In this document: positions 34,801-46,231 of the stretch, piece by piece
Layout of the letters: each line of letters opens with the position of its first letter
Position numbering within the stretch: the first letter of the stretch is position 1
Source: Chamaea fasciata
Lineage: Eukaryota > Chordata > Aves > Passeriformes > Sylviidae
Assembly (NCBI GenBank): GCA_029207755.1
Contig: JARCOQ010000005.1
Location: 64,553,414 to 64,617,413 of the forward strand
Direction: 5' to 3'
DNA length: 64,000 nt
Notes under the pieces: model-generated
The model's database searches: none
Told to the model about the DNA's origin: nothing
What the model saw: only the letters and a program-made list of their open reading frames with translations
Translations under genes and position numbers: made by a program

Positions 34801-36573
34801 AGCAGCTCCTGAAGATCCTTGTGTGAAAGCACCAGAGGGGCCAATTCTACTTGTGTTCACCTGCCCAGGGCAGGTTTGTAAGTAAATGAGCCCTGATATG
34901 AGGAATTTTTTCCACCCTTTTCACCTGTGCAGCATGTTATGTAGAAGTGACACCCCTCTGCCCCATCCAGGGACAGGGCTGAGAGGGTGAGGCTCTCCCA
35001 CCAGTTCTTGAGCACCTCTTTTCCTTGCCTCTACAGGCTCAGTCCTGTGCAAGTAGAGGAAGAAAGGAGAGCAAAGGAACGGCTTCTCACCGTGAAGTTT
35101 AGGACCCACACAGAAACAGAGCAAGCCAAAAAGGCAGGCAAAAAACAGAGCTTATTTTGGATGTGAACAAAGCTGGTCAGAGAAAGAGGGAGCTGTGGAA
35201 CAAACAGCAAGCTGCGGTCTTGCTCCCTCCTACTTGCTAGGGGTGAAGAGAAGGAAATTCTAGATCAGCTCACAGGAGCTTGAGGGGAAGAGATCCAGCA
35301 CACATGCATAGGATGTGAGAGAGACAGGTATTTCTTATGAGCACCTTTGGTCGACAGTTGTAAGGGCTGTTTCAGATGCTGAAAAGACAGAGGGGAAACC
35401 TCTTCCAGGCCACCCACCAGAGGGAGGGGAGAGCAGGAGGGGCAAAAGCAAGCAGGAAGAACAAACAACCTGCCTTAGCATCCACCCCTCCTTCCTTTGG
35501 AAGGCGCAAGAGGAAGCAAAGAGGGCTGGGGGAAGCGTATGCACAAGGCAGGAGAGCAGCTTCATGAGGCTGGGGCAGCTGTCATGCTGTTGGCATTATC
35601 TTCCCACTGAAGGATGGACGCACAGCCCACTCCTGCTTCCACCACAGAAAGACCAGGGAAAGGCATTTTGTGTCCCTCTCTCCCAAACAAGTGCAAGTGA
35701 TGAACATCAGGAGGAAGATATGGGCTGGAAGCAGACTCTCCTTTTTTTCCCTTTCTCCTGAGGAGCTGAACAGGTTGGAAGATGCAGGAGAAGAGGAAGG
35801 ATCAGGACACCTGAAAGCACCCATACAACTGCCAAGGTAGCACCAATAGTCAAAGGAAAGGGGAAGCCAATATGAGGCATGGGGCACCCCCCACCACCCC
35901 AGCTTTTTCTCAAGCACCTTCCAGGCATGACATTTCACCTGTCCTTCTCCCCCTCACTCAGGGCATCTGGATCAGCAACTGCCACAAGGACAGTAGAGGG
36001 GAGATCCAGGCCACAGGCCAAGAGGGGAAGGATGGCAGGATGGTAGTCATGGTAAGGAAGAATGGTAGAGTCTTGCATGCACATTGTGGGAGAAGGTCTG
36101 GAGGATATGGGCAAGGGCTCCAATCCCCTTACATCTTCCCCTCAAAGGTTTGGAGCTCCTCTTTAGTTTTTGTCAAAGACAGAAGGGGAACGAGGAAGAG
36201 CAGCACCTTCCTCACCACCTGCACAGGCACACAGACACATGCTCACTCACCCCTCAGCCCCAAAGGCTCCACTGCCCGTTGGACAACACCACATTCAAGG
36301 ACAAACAATCCCTCCCCAGCCCCACTACAATCCTCCCTGCCTCCTCCTAGCAGTACGAACACCCAGGAACAGTGGGTGCTCCCACACCCCCACTGATATA
36401 CTTCAGCCTCCAGGCAAGAGGAAGTGGGCAGGAGGAAAGGAGGAGGAAGGGTGGCAGTGAGGGCAGCGGGACAGCCAAGGGGAGGATGGAGAGAACTAAG
36501 GACAGCCATTCGCACCCCGACTTCTCTCAGGTAGAGCTCCCCCCACACCCCTGGAGCAGGGGGACCTGGCTGC
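28825..36573 (-). other. CBX6: CBX6 3' UTR (predicted, about 7.7 kb, several possible ends)
   Basis: AT-rich non-coding sequence following the CBX6 stop without any recognisable new gene. Minus-strand AATAAA signals occur at 33054-33049, as a cluster around 31668-31695, at 29251-29246 and finally at 28852-28847. The last has a T/G-rich downstream region and is followed by unrelated intergenic sequence, so the longest 3' UTR would be about 7.7 kb; shorter isoforms are plausible. Confidence 0.55.
28847..28852 (-). terminator. CBX6: Distal CBX6 polyadenylation signal AATAAA
   Basis: TTTATT on the plus strand. Downstream on the minus strand come T/G-rich stretches (TGTTCTTGTTTTCC, then GCTGTGACTTGTGG). 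It is the last canonical signal before intergenic sequence. Confidence 0.55.
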
Positions 36574-39500
36574 TCACTTGCTGCCTCCTCCACCACCACC
36601 TGCTGCCACCTTCTCAAAATCCTCTGCATTGCAGAACTCCTTGATGGTTACAGTGAGGAGGTTGCTGGTGACATCTGTGACCACCACATTAGAGCAAGGG
36701 GACATCTCAGGACGCCAGTCGCCAGCCTCCTGCTCTGGGTCAGAAGAGGAGAGGGACAAGGAGGGCGTCTGCCCCCCACTGCACCCTCCTGAGGGAGAAC
36801 GCTTGCTGGTGGCAGCCGACTCAGGTGGGATTGAGAGGTCGAGGACCTCTGACTCACGCCAGTCAGGAATGGCTGGGCTGAGGGTCTCAGGGAGCAGCTT
36901 TGGAGGGGAATCATCTGGGTCGGAGGAGGAGTGGGGAGCGGGTGATGGGCAGCCAGAGGAGCTGGAGCTGGGGGCATCATATGGGGTGGAGCCCATAATG
37001 AGCCCACAGGAGGCTGCCTGGGAGCCTTCGGCCTCCCCCTTGCCCTCCAGAGAGGGCATAGGTGCAGCAGACGGCTTATTGTAGAGCGAAAAGGTGCCAA
37101 ACTTCATGTGACGGATCTGAGTGCGGAGGACGCTCTCGCTGAACTTTTTGCTTTTGCCAATGACACGGTTTCGGGACGGGATCTTGGGCCGAGCCAGGCC
37201 CCCGGCCCCATTCGCTGGCTTCCCACCTTTGTCAATGACTTTGAGGTTGAGGATGATGCGACTGCGTTTGGGTTCACGGGGTTTCACCTTACGGTTGATG
37301 ATGCGGACGGTCTCCGAGAAGGGTGAGACAGGAGGACGAATGCCAGCCCCGCCACCCACGCTCCCGCCATTCTGGGGGTCTGGACGGGGCAGGGGGCGCC
37401 GAGACATGCGGTGGCATCGCCGGATGTCTTTCTTGAGCCGGTGCACCGCAGCACTGGAGTGGAGCTTGGGAGAGGAGGTACTGGAACCAGGCTTGACAGA
37501 AAAGTGTACATCCCCAATGTGGAGGGCCTCCGCTTGGGCCCGAGCCTGCGGTGGTGGGGAGAAAGAAAAAAAACAGGGTCAGAGAGGCAGCCTAGGTGCA
37601 GCCAGATCTCAAATCAGGCACTGCTCACTTCAGACCATGCACTCACCAGCAGTACTACAACACATTTATACCCAACATCAATGACAAGCGCAGGTACACA
37701 CCTACAAACTACTGATAGCTTCAGCACAGCCCTCAGGCATAGGACACTGTCTGTATAATTTTGGGCAGCTAATGTCTCCCTAGGCTGTACCCCTGTTGAC
37801 ACACACTCTCCCCAGGGAGAAACTGCTACTTCCCAGGCATGTGTCAGGGTTAGCCCTCCCCAAGAGCCAGGCCAGGAGAACAATATTTTTAAGCTCTTCT
37901 GGTACCAAAACCCACTCTGGTTCATGGACCAGAGACAGAAACATTTGCCGGCAGAAGGAACAACAGTTTCATTGGTAAGCTGGTGCTATATGACCTGTGG
38001 GCACAGAAACCCACATTCTATTCTTACATCACATCTCATCAGAGCACTGTTGCTTGTATAGCTCATCCTTCCACCTGCAGCCCAGTACTTGTCCAAACCA
38101 ATCCCCTTCCATATTCCCTCTCAGCAGTGGTAGAAGTCACACAGGCCTGGAGGGGACAGGTGAGTGCCCACCCTGTGACTACCCATCCCGCGAGCAGCTT
38201 CCCCCACCTTGTGGGCACAGCAAGAACTGCAGCGTTAGAAGATAACAGCTGCTTTTCCTCCCCAACTTTTTCATCCCCTTGCCCCTTGCACACGCCAAGA
38301 TCGGGATGGCTTCTTGCCAGTTAAGAGCTTAGCACTCAACTCCATCTCCTTTGTCACCCTGCAGGCTGTGCCTCCTACAAGAGAAACGCCTGGGGAAAAA
38401 AAAAATGTGCGTGTAAAGGCAGGGATCTAAGAGATCTAAGCGAGGGGCCCAGCCAGCCCCTCCACAAAAAGCTCAAAGTTCTGGCCCTACAGCTCTAAAG
38501 CTTTGCTGTTAGCCAGAGTCCCTGTTCTCCCACAGAGAAACCCATGGGAACCACAGAAGATCCTGAATGAGCAGAGAACAGAGATGTGAAGACATTTTGT
38601 TTCTCTCTGACTAACACTGGATGATCACAGCCTTCAGTACTACCCATATTCCGGCTTTAGAAGGACTGCAAAAATGAGGCCTCCTTCTCTGACTGTACAA
38701 GAAAACAGTCTTCCCACCTTTGTCAATGACTTTGAGGTTGAGGATGATGCAGCTGAAGGCTCATCCTGACTGGGGACCTAGATTTTGTGTTAGCTGATTG
38801 ACAAAGAAGCAGAGACCAGGTAGCACAACCCCAAGGTAGGCACAGACACTCGGCACATTAACAAACAGGGCTGTTTCTACCTAGCTAAAGGGAAGTGTTC
38901 CCAGCACACAAAAACCCCAACGTATCTTGCTGCAGCAGAAAACATCCCAGTGTCCATCTGGTTACTCTTTGCTCAGCCTTGTGTGTTACTCCATGCCCCA
39001 AACTGTTGAGAAGACACAGTTCCAGTCACAGGCATCGTACAGGCCTGAGCACAGCAACAGCACCAGCTGAACTCCCTGCACCACACAAACTCTCCCCCTC
39101 CCATCTCATCAATACACAACTTGGAGACACTGCAGACCCAGTCAGGAGGACACAGGCACGGGCAAATGCACATTTGGGCTGTGCTTGCTCCATCTCTTCA
39201 GGTCCCTCTGAAGCAAATGGCAGACACAGGGACAAGCAAAAGTTTGCTTTCTGACATTACATACCAGCACAACCTGAATTAATAAATTTGTTCCTTTTCA
39301 TCCTGCTCCACATCACAGCCAGCCCTTCCAGCATTGCTGCTCTTGTGCTTTGGGTTTCTCACCAATTTACCCTTGCTGAGCCAAGAGCAAAATGCAACAC
39401 AAGTTCTATTCCAAAATACAGGACAGGGAAGCCAAGCAGAGGTTACAGACAGATGCATCACTGAAAATCCTTCTATAGCTTCAGTGGATGGACACAGGTA

Positions 39501-42500
39501 TCCATCAGGACTTCTCCTGTTGCCAGCACTGCACATCTTTCAGATTAATTGCCTACCCTGTAATCATGCCTTGGAGTGAGGAGGTCTGCCCCCTCTGTGC
39601 CATTCTGCTCCAAGTCAGATCTAATTGTCACCTTCCACCAGCACCACCTCCATCACCAAGGAGAGGAAGAAGGTGGCTTCCCAGAAGTGTGGGGGAAGCA
39701 GTCACAAACACCCTCAGTTTCCTTATACGCCCGAAAAATTCCTGAGCAAAGCTTCCCATCAGCCACATTAAACAAAGTGATAATGGTGGGATGGTCACTA
39801 CCTGGCCACTTCCACAGCCCTGCCGATTTTACTTTCTCTGCCTGTACACATTAATCAGCTCCTGTCCTGTTTTCACAGAGAGGCCTGTCTTGGTTTTGTG
39901 CTTGCACAGCAGCTAGTGCAGAGCCCTGGTACATGGCCTGGACTTTTCCAGTGTGCCAGAACCAGTAGGTCTCATTGATATGCTATGTGTCTGCGTTTCC
40001 AGTTACTTCTGGGGCACTCTCTCAAGGCTGAAACTGTTTCTGAATCATGTTTCAGCTATCTACCTTTATTAAATTCCAGCTTCAGTAGTCTCCAGGTAGT
40101 CTACACACAGCATCAATACTTTGGTCAGATTATTAAGAGAGGGTAAATTAGGGCCCAACAGTCCTCCCCTGCTGCTACACTGCTATCTGCAGTTATCAGC
40201 TTCAATGCAAGTTCCAAAAAGCGTTATGCAAATACTCAGCTTACCTTGTATTTCCAGGTAAGGTTTCAAGAAAAATCGTATCAGATGCTTTATCTAAGAC
40301 CAGCCCGCAGAGCTTTCTCACTCGGGAAGCTTACCACAGGATCAGGTTTATTCAAGCATCACCTACACAAACTCATCCCTTCACTGCAGAGGACAGCACA
40401 GAGGCTCCCCCTCCCCTGTTTCCAACTTCAGATTAAGTAATTTGCTATCTTTGGTTTGGAGAAGACTCAACATCCAGTTTCATCTGTTGGAAATGCACTC
40501 TCCCTTCTCTGGATCCATTCCTCGATCACATTCACAAGCCATATGAGGATAAGGTCTTTGAAAAACAAACCTGCTGAATCCTTTCAGCTGTGTCACTACA
40601 GTTTGCTACTTGGCTCACAAGTTTTACACATGGAAACTACCTCCCTAGGTTTTGCTGCTTTCACCCGCAGGATGTGCTCACTGCTGAAGAGGTACTCAGC
40701 ATGTATACAAAGTAATACACTCTGCTTACGGCTCAGCCTACATCAGGATGCAGCTTCTAGAGGCTTGCTGCAGTGCTCTGTCATGAGAGCAAGCCAATTG
40801 CTGGGATTGCTTCCCTTCCCCCTCTTTCTGTCTGGGATATGTATCACCTTTATTTATCTTGTACAGCTCTCCCTCACTGGCCCTGGGAACTAGTGTATCT
40901 CCCCCATTCCCTACTATTTCTGAATAGTGTCCCTCGAGGCCCAGCAAGCATATTTGTTCATTCATTCCCTTAACGCACTGAGGCACATAAGCACGTACAC
41001 AGACACGTGCTTAGAAAGGCCTTTCTTACCTGATTTGTATCAAAATCTCTCCAATTTGGAAGAAAAAAACGAAACCAAAGACCTTGTAAGGCAATGGATT
41101 TCTAGTTAATTATTTCAAAATCTCGTCAATTCCAGTAGTGCTGCTGCACCATAGTAGCTCTCTCATGAATTATTTGCTCTGCTTTGTCTTTAATTCTCCA
41201 CCTGCATTCCCCCAGTCTTTGCAAGAGCTCTTCTTTCCCCTTTTCGGCTGCTGCTTTTTTATCACCCTCTTTCTTCTGCAGTCTTCCAAGTGACAAGGCA
41301 AAAGCAAGCCAGTTTATAGCGCAGTTCTCCCAAGCAACACTGCCATAAACTAAAGTTTCCCTCTGAATTTGGAACAAAATGCTACAAAAGGGGAATGATC
41401 TGTTTTCAAATTACTCTGGATAATTTACGAACAGGGAGGAGATCAAAAGAAACCCAATTCCAGCTTTGGAGTTCAAGAAAGGGCAAAAGGACAGAGCACC
41501 ATGCTGCTCAGCCCTTTCTTCCCCCACTCTCCTACTAAGAATCCCTTTACTCTTGTTCTTCCTTACTTCTTCCTTCTCATTAACCTTCACTCCTGTCACC
41601 TTAGTATTTATGGCCACCCCAACTAGGGGTCTTTGCCAGCCACCCACTGAGCTTGCAGATCAGGCTCCGTCTCTGAATAGCACTTGCTAGACTTTATTAG
41701 ATGAGTTGGTGAGGTTTGCATTACACACAGCGGAGTGCCTAGAGAAAAATGCAAAATAAAAAGAGCAAACTGAGCAGGAGAAAAGGAGGAAGATCACTAC
41801 AGCACGTGCTATGTCTCTTTCTAACCTCACACCAGTGTCCATGCTGAAGGATGACTTCTGCCAGATACCCAAGAAACAAGGTAAGAGCCTTATGTACAGA
41901 GCTGCCCGTTTCAGACCAAGAACTTCATTTCCCATCCGCTCAGCACAGGGCTGCAGCACACCAGCAGCCTCCCAAGAATCACAGCCTCCCGCCAAGCCTG
42001 AGCTCAGCTGTGGGAAAGTTTGCCCCAGCAGGCAAAGGATCAAGACCCATTTCCTGCCCAAAACTTTGCAGTTCAAGTTTGCAGGGGTTCCTTTCAACAC
42101 CAGCCATCTTGATAGTGATATTACAAAGCCTGGACTGTGATGTGCCTCTGCAGTCTGATCAAAAGGGCAAATGTTAGACAGCTCTCAGAAAGAGAAGCCT
42201 AGCTTAGAAAGGCAGCAGGTGGTCAAAGATGCAGCTTTTCAAAGCTTTTCCAAAGGCGTGGGCCACTAACCTGCTGGAATGCTTTCTGCAAATCCCCCTG
42301 AGTGCTTATCTGCAACTTTTGAGAACTAATCCCAGGATAAACCTAGTCCCAACTGCAAGCTAAAACACCAACACAAGCCAAGGGACTGAGTGGCATATCA
42401 GGGCACTTATTTTGATGCCATTCTGGAGACTAAGAAGCCTAGCTTTAAGCATTGATACACATGAAAAATCCTAGCAAGCCATCAAGACAAGGGCAGACTA

Positions 42501-45500
42501 GTCTATCAAAGCAGTCCTAGGCCAGATTTTTGCTTAAACATCATTGCATCCAGGCCTAATCTGTTCAGTTAACAGATCAAAAAAAAAAAATTGTTCTAAC
42601 TGCCAACTCCAAATACTCCCTCTGGGATACAAGAATGACATTTCTTCCCCTGCTTCCAAAATATTCACTGGCAAGAGATTCTGCAGCTGAAAGAACTGAA
42701 AATACTGTTAGCAATGCAGGAGGTAGAACCCAATCCCACTCCTCCCACAGCAGCACCGGTGCTGTGGGGCTGAAAGAAGTCAAATGTGCATCTTCAGCGG
42801 TCAGAAGAACTGAGTTGCAGACCATCTCACCATCTGTCATAACTCTACTCACAGTTGTGTTGATTCTGGTTTGCCTGAACAGAGCTCACACAAGTTCACA
42901 TGGGGCTGGCCCAGGCAGAGCTACTTCTCCCTGCCTGGTCTGGGGTGTTATTTTTAGGGTAGGATCCGAAGTCACGGAGGAACAGCAAGTCAGAGCACTC
43001 ACAGTTCCACCAGCTCTGTTGCCCAGAGGTGCAAACCAAGTGGTAGCGCTCTGCCCTGCCAGCGTCTCCCACAACATGGCACCAGCCTTCAGGAGAGCTG
43101 ATCTTGCTCCCTTATCATGATTCGTCTTCTACAAAGTACCAAGCCAGCTCTGCAAACATACCGGTTTCCATTACCATTTGAGGAGCTGGCAGAAGGAGGA
43201 CGTGCCACAGAAAGATGTCATGGACATGATTCAAAGGATACTGCTGAATAATTCACATTAAGTTTAGGTGGGTTTTAAAGGGTAAGGGGAAAAGAGAAGC
43301 AACGAGTGGGTTTTGAGTTTGGGAGTTGGCTTTGTTTTTTTAAATGAGTGAAAATGAGTAATGTTTTTTTTTAAATGAGTGACATGGCAGTAGATATAGC
43401 CATATCACATTCAGGATCAAAAATAAAAGAAACTGATTACACATAGCGTAGTCACCTCTCTACAGCTCTGAACAGTGTCAGGTGTTACAAATACCAGTAT
43501 TTTTTAATGCACGCAGAGAATTATTTCAAGCTTGTGGTTTTCCCTTTAAGTGTTCCTTTGCATTGCTGGAAACCTAAACACAAGGGTTACATTTAATGCA
43601 CAACTGCCAGAAAGAGGAAAGCCAACTAGTCTGTGTTCCCTGAATACAGCGTAAGAGGTAGCACATATGAGATATGTTTGCAATTCTCGGCCTACAGATA
43701 CAGAACATTGTTTTAGCAGAAAACCAGGGAACCAGAGAGGACAGTCCCATCGGCAGGACTTACCAAGGATTACCATGGTCCCCTGGGTTTCACACAGAGC
43801 ATCAGAATACGCCTGTTCCTACATTTCTTCTGTGTGCTTCATTATGTCTTCTCAAAGCAGAGAAAAAGTGACACCCTACCTCTCACTGCACTTTCCGGTG
43901 CTCATGCAGTTATAAGTGCTGTGCTGACTTGAGTAAAACTCCTACCACTGCCAGGCAAAGGGAGATGGGGAACACGTACAAAGCCTAAGTGACTTGCCCA
44001 AAGCCACAGAAAGACTTGGTGATAGTGATGCCTTACTACAGGGTCCACACTGGCTGTTCCGGGGTTTCCCATCAGAATAAAACCATGGGAACTGTGGACT
44101 TGCTCATCTGTCTGAACTGCACGAAGGTGTGTTCTTTCTATGCTCATTTGGAGCCTGAGATTGTGACAGTTGGAGAGTAAAGGGAGGGAAGAGGGGAGTA
44201 AAGCAAGGCATTTCATCTGTAAACTAATAAATTCACAGAGCTCACATAACAGTCACGCAGCTACTGGAGTTCTTAATTAAAAAAAAAAAAAAAAAGGCAA
44301 AAATACAGGGCAAGAAGGCCTGCACTAGGGACTACCTTCTTTGCTCTTCTCTGCAAGCAAGCAGAGATGCTACGAGTCTACCAGAGGGGAACTGGAAACT
44401 TCAGCTGCCATCCTATACAGAGGTGAAACATTCCTCCTCCTCCTCCCAGTCACCCCCCACAAAAGCAGAACAAGCCTGCAGTTTACAGATCAAAGCATGA
44501 ACCCTTCATGAAGCTCCCGTGAAGCACCGACACCCTTAAATGCAATGAGAGGAGCACAAGTGGCAGCGTGATTCCCTTCCCGCCTTTGCTGCCTGACCAC
44601 TCAGCATGCTGCTAAGTTGCAGGGCACGGGTCAGATGAAATAGCCTGCTGAAGGAAGAGGGAACAGGACTGACTAGCTCTTCACTGCGGCAACAGAAGTC
44701 CGTGAAAAGGAGAGAATATTGGAAAGAGAGATTGCAGGCTCACCATGCACATCTGTGTGCGCTGACCGTCCTGCTGAGGCACTCATCGCACGCACACGCA
44801 TTCTCCCCTCACACGCTTCTGCGCCTCTGCCCACCCCCCCCTTTCCTGTTGGGTTTTCCCCACGCTCCCAGAGCCAGGCATCAGGCACAAGTCACTTGAA
44901 AGTCCACTCCTTCCAAGGGCACACGCTAGCGGGGTTTAAGAGATTTTTTTTGCTAGGCCTAAGTTATTTAAATAAGAGTTACCTTCAGCAGAAAAGTTTT
45001 AGGTTTAGGTCCTCTCTTCTTGGGCCCATACAGCTCACGCTCTCGTTCCCTTTAGGGAATCAAATTTGTCAAGAAGTTAAAACTTTTCCCAAAGGGAAAA
45101 CCAAGCATACAAGTTAAAGAAAAAAAAGGAAAAAAAGAGAAATAAATAAATAAATTTAAAAAAAGAAAAGGAACGCCTGGACGCTGTTTGCTGTTTCCCG
45201 CTCGCCCATCCAAAGCCAAACCTGCTGCTGCAGCCCCCCCAGCCCTGGGTGGGGGATGAACACTCACTTCTGCTCGAAGGCGGCGATAAGGCGGGAGTCC
45301 AGGATGTTCTCCTCGGGTTCCCAGGTGCTGTACCTGCCAGGGAGGGAGCAGCGGAGGGGACAAGCGAAGCAGTTAGCGCCCAAATCCCCTCGCAGCTGCA
45401 CACACAGATACCTCCCCCTCCATCCTATTCTGCCCCATCCCATGCACCCCATCCCCGCAGGCCGGGCGGGATACACTTACTTGATGGCCCAGCCTTTCCA

Positions 45501-45745
45501 TTTCACCAGGTACTCGATGCGCCCCTGCAACACACGGGGGAGAAGACGGGGGGGGGGGGGGGGGGGGGAGGTGTGAGGCGGGGGGGCCTGGCCGGCGGGC
45601 CAGCAGCGCGGCCGGGGCCCGGCAGCAAGGACCGAGGTTGGGGGGTCCTGCAGCCCCAATGGGGGCGGCTCCTCACCTTTCGGATGCGGCGCTTAATGAT
45701 GGACTCGGCGGCGAAGACGCGCTCCCCCACTGCAGACAGCTCCAT
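36574..45745 (-). CDS. CBX6: Chromobox 6, Polycomb CBX subunit of PRC1 (five coding exons)
   Basis: Canonical PRC1 subunit that reads H3K27me3 in the nucleus. Exons (minus strand): 45745-45677 (69 nt), 45524-45481 (44), 45333-45268 (66), 45049-44983 (67), 37545-36574 (972); 405 aa against 412 in human. Every junction keeps frame. The chromodomain spans about residues 9-60 with the aromatic cage F11, W32 and W35 intact. An AT-hook-like KKRGPKPK follows at about 70-77. The last exon holds [16 protein letters not shown], a Lys/Arg-rich block ([10 protein letters not shown]), the [10 protein letters not shown] and PPKLLPET conserved patches, and the C-terminal Pc box at about 373-396 ([16 protein letters not shown]...), which binds RING1. 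It ends in a short poly-Gly tail, GGGGGGSK. The start is fixed by [11 protein letters not shown] with an A at -3. Introns 1-3 are 147-218 bp; intron 4 is 7.4 kb. Confidence 0.98.
37219..37259 (-). repeat. CBX6: 41-bp source segment in CBX6 exon 5
   Basis: Coding segment for residues around [13 protein letters not shown]. All 41 bases recur at 38710-38750 in the same orientation. Being in a conserved coding exon, this is presumably the original. Confidence 0.9.
37546..44982 (-). other. CBX6: CBX6 intron 4 (7.4 kb)
   Basis: Separates the chromodomain and AT-hook exons from the large last exon. It carries the 41-bp duplicate of exon 5, an A17 tract at 44279-44295 and an imperfect tandem (TTTTTTTAAATGAGTGA twice, about 43335-43382). 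A minus-strand frame at 41377-41126 is open but unassigned. No CR1 or RNA gene was recognised. Confidence 0.75.
38710..38750 (-). repeat. Intronic 41-bp exact copy of CBX6 coding sequence
   Basis: Identical over 41 bases to 37219-37259 in exon 5 of the same gene, same orientation, about 1.5 kb away in intron 4. Identity stops abruptly on both sides. Confidence 0.92.
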
Positions 45746-46060
45746 CTTGCTGCTCCCCCTCAGCGGCGGCGGCGGCGCCCACAGCCCATAATAATCCCGC
45801 CCGCCCGCGCGCGCCGCCCCGCCCCCTGCCCCCGGCCCCGCCCTCCTCGTGCAGCCGCCGGCTCGCGCACGCCCGCGCGCCCCCTCCCGCCGCGGCCGCG
45901 CGTGACCCGCCCCCCCCGCCCGTGGTTAAAGGCCCTTAAAGGGGCCGCGCCTCGGGCGGGGCGTGAGGGGTCCGGATGCTCAGGTCCGACGGACGGCCGC
46001 GCAGCACGGAGAAGAGCGCAGGGAAGGGAAGCGAATCGAATCCCGCCCGGGCAGATCCCC
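45540..46060 (-). promoter_or_regulatory. CBX6: CBX6 CpG-island promoter
   Basis: Extremely GC- and CpG-rich sequence around and upstream of the CBX6 start codon, with several GGGCGG and CCGCCC Sp1-type boxes. No TATA box is apparent. It continues toward 46130, where a divergent short ORF with a YY1-type motif starts, so bidirectional activity is possible. Confidence 0.8.
45548..45568. repeat. G21 tract next to CBX6 exon 2
   Basis: An uninterrupted run of 21 G on the plus strand, so C21 in the CBX6 pre-mRNA, ending about 24 bp upstream of the exon 2 acceptor at 45524. It forms part of the polypyrimidine tract of a 152-bp intron and could form a G-quadruplex on the template strand. Confidence 0.9.
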
Positions 46061-46119
46061 GGCATGGCGGCGGAATTGCCCCTTCCCGCCCGAACGGGGC
46101 CTTTTTATTACTTAAAACA

Positions 46120-46224
46120 ATGGCGGCAGCCTCTTCTTCTGCCGCTGTAGATGCACCGTCACCCCCTCTCTCCAGCAGGCAGGGGAAGCAGGCAGCCTTG
46201 AAGCACGTACCAGGCAAAAACTAG
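46120..46224 (+). CDS. Tiny divergent ORF (34 aa) beside the CBX6 promoter
   Basis: The ATG lies in ACA-ATG-G with A at -3. It encodes MAAASSSAAVDAPSPPLSS and a short basic end, stopping with TAG at 46222-46224. An AATAAA follows at once (46226-46231). The ATG overlaps an ATGGCGGC YY1-type motif, which alone may explain its presence. I recognise no homologue. It could be the first exon of a divergent non-coding transcript, or chance. Confidence 0.15.
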   Translation: MAAASSSAAVDAPSPPLSSRQGKQAALKHVPGKN

Positions 46225-46231
46225 CAATAAA

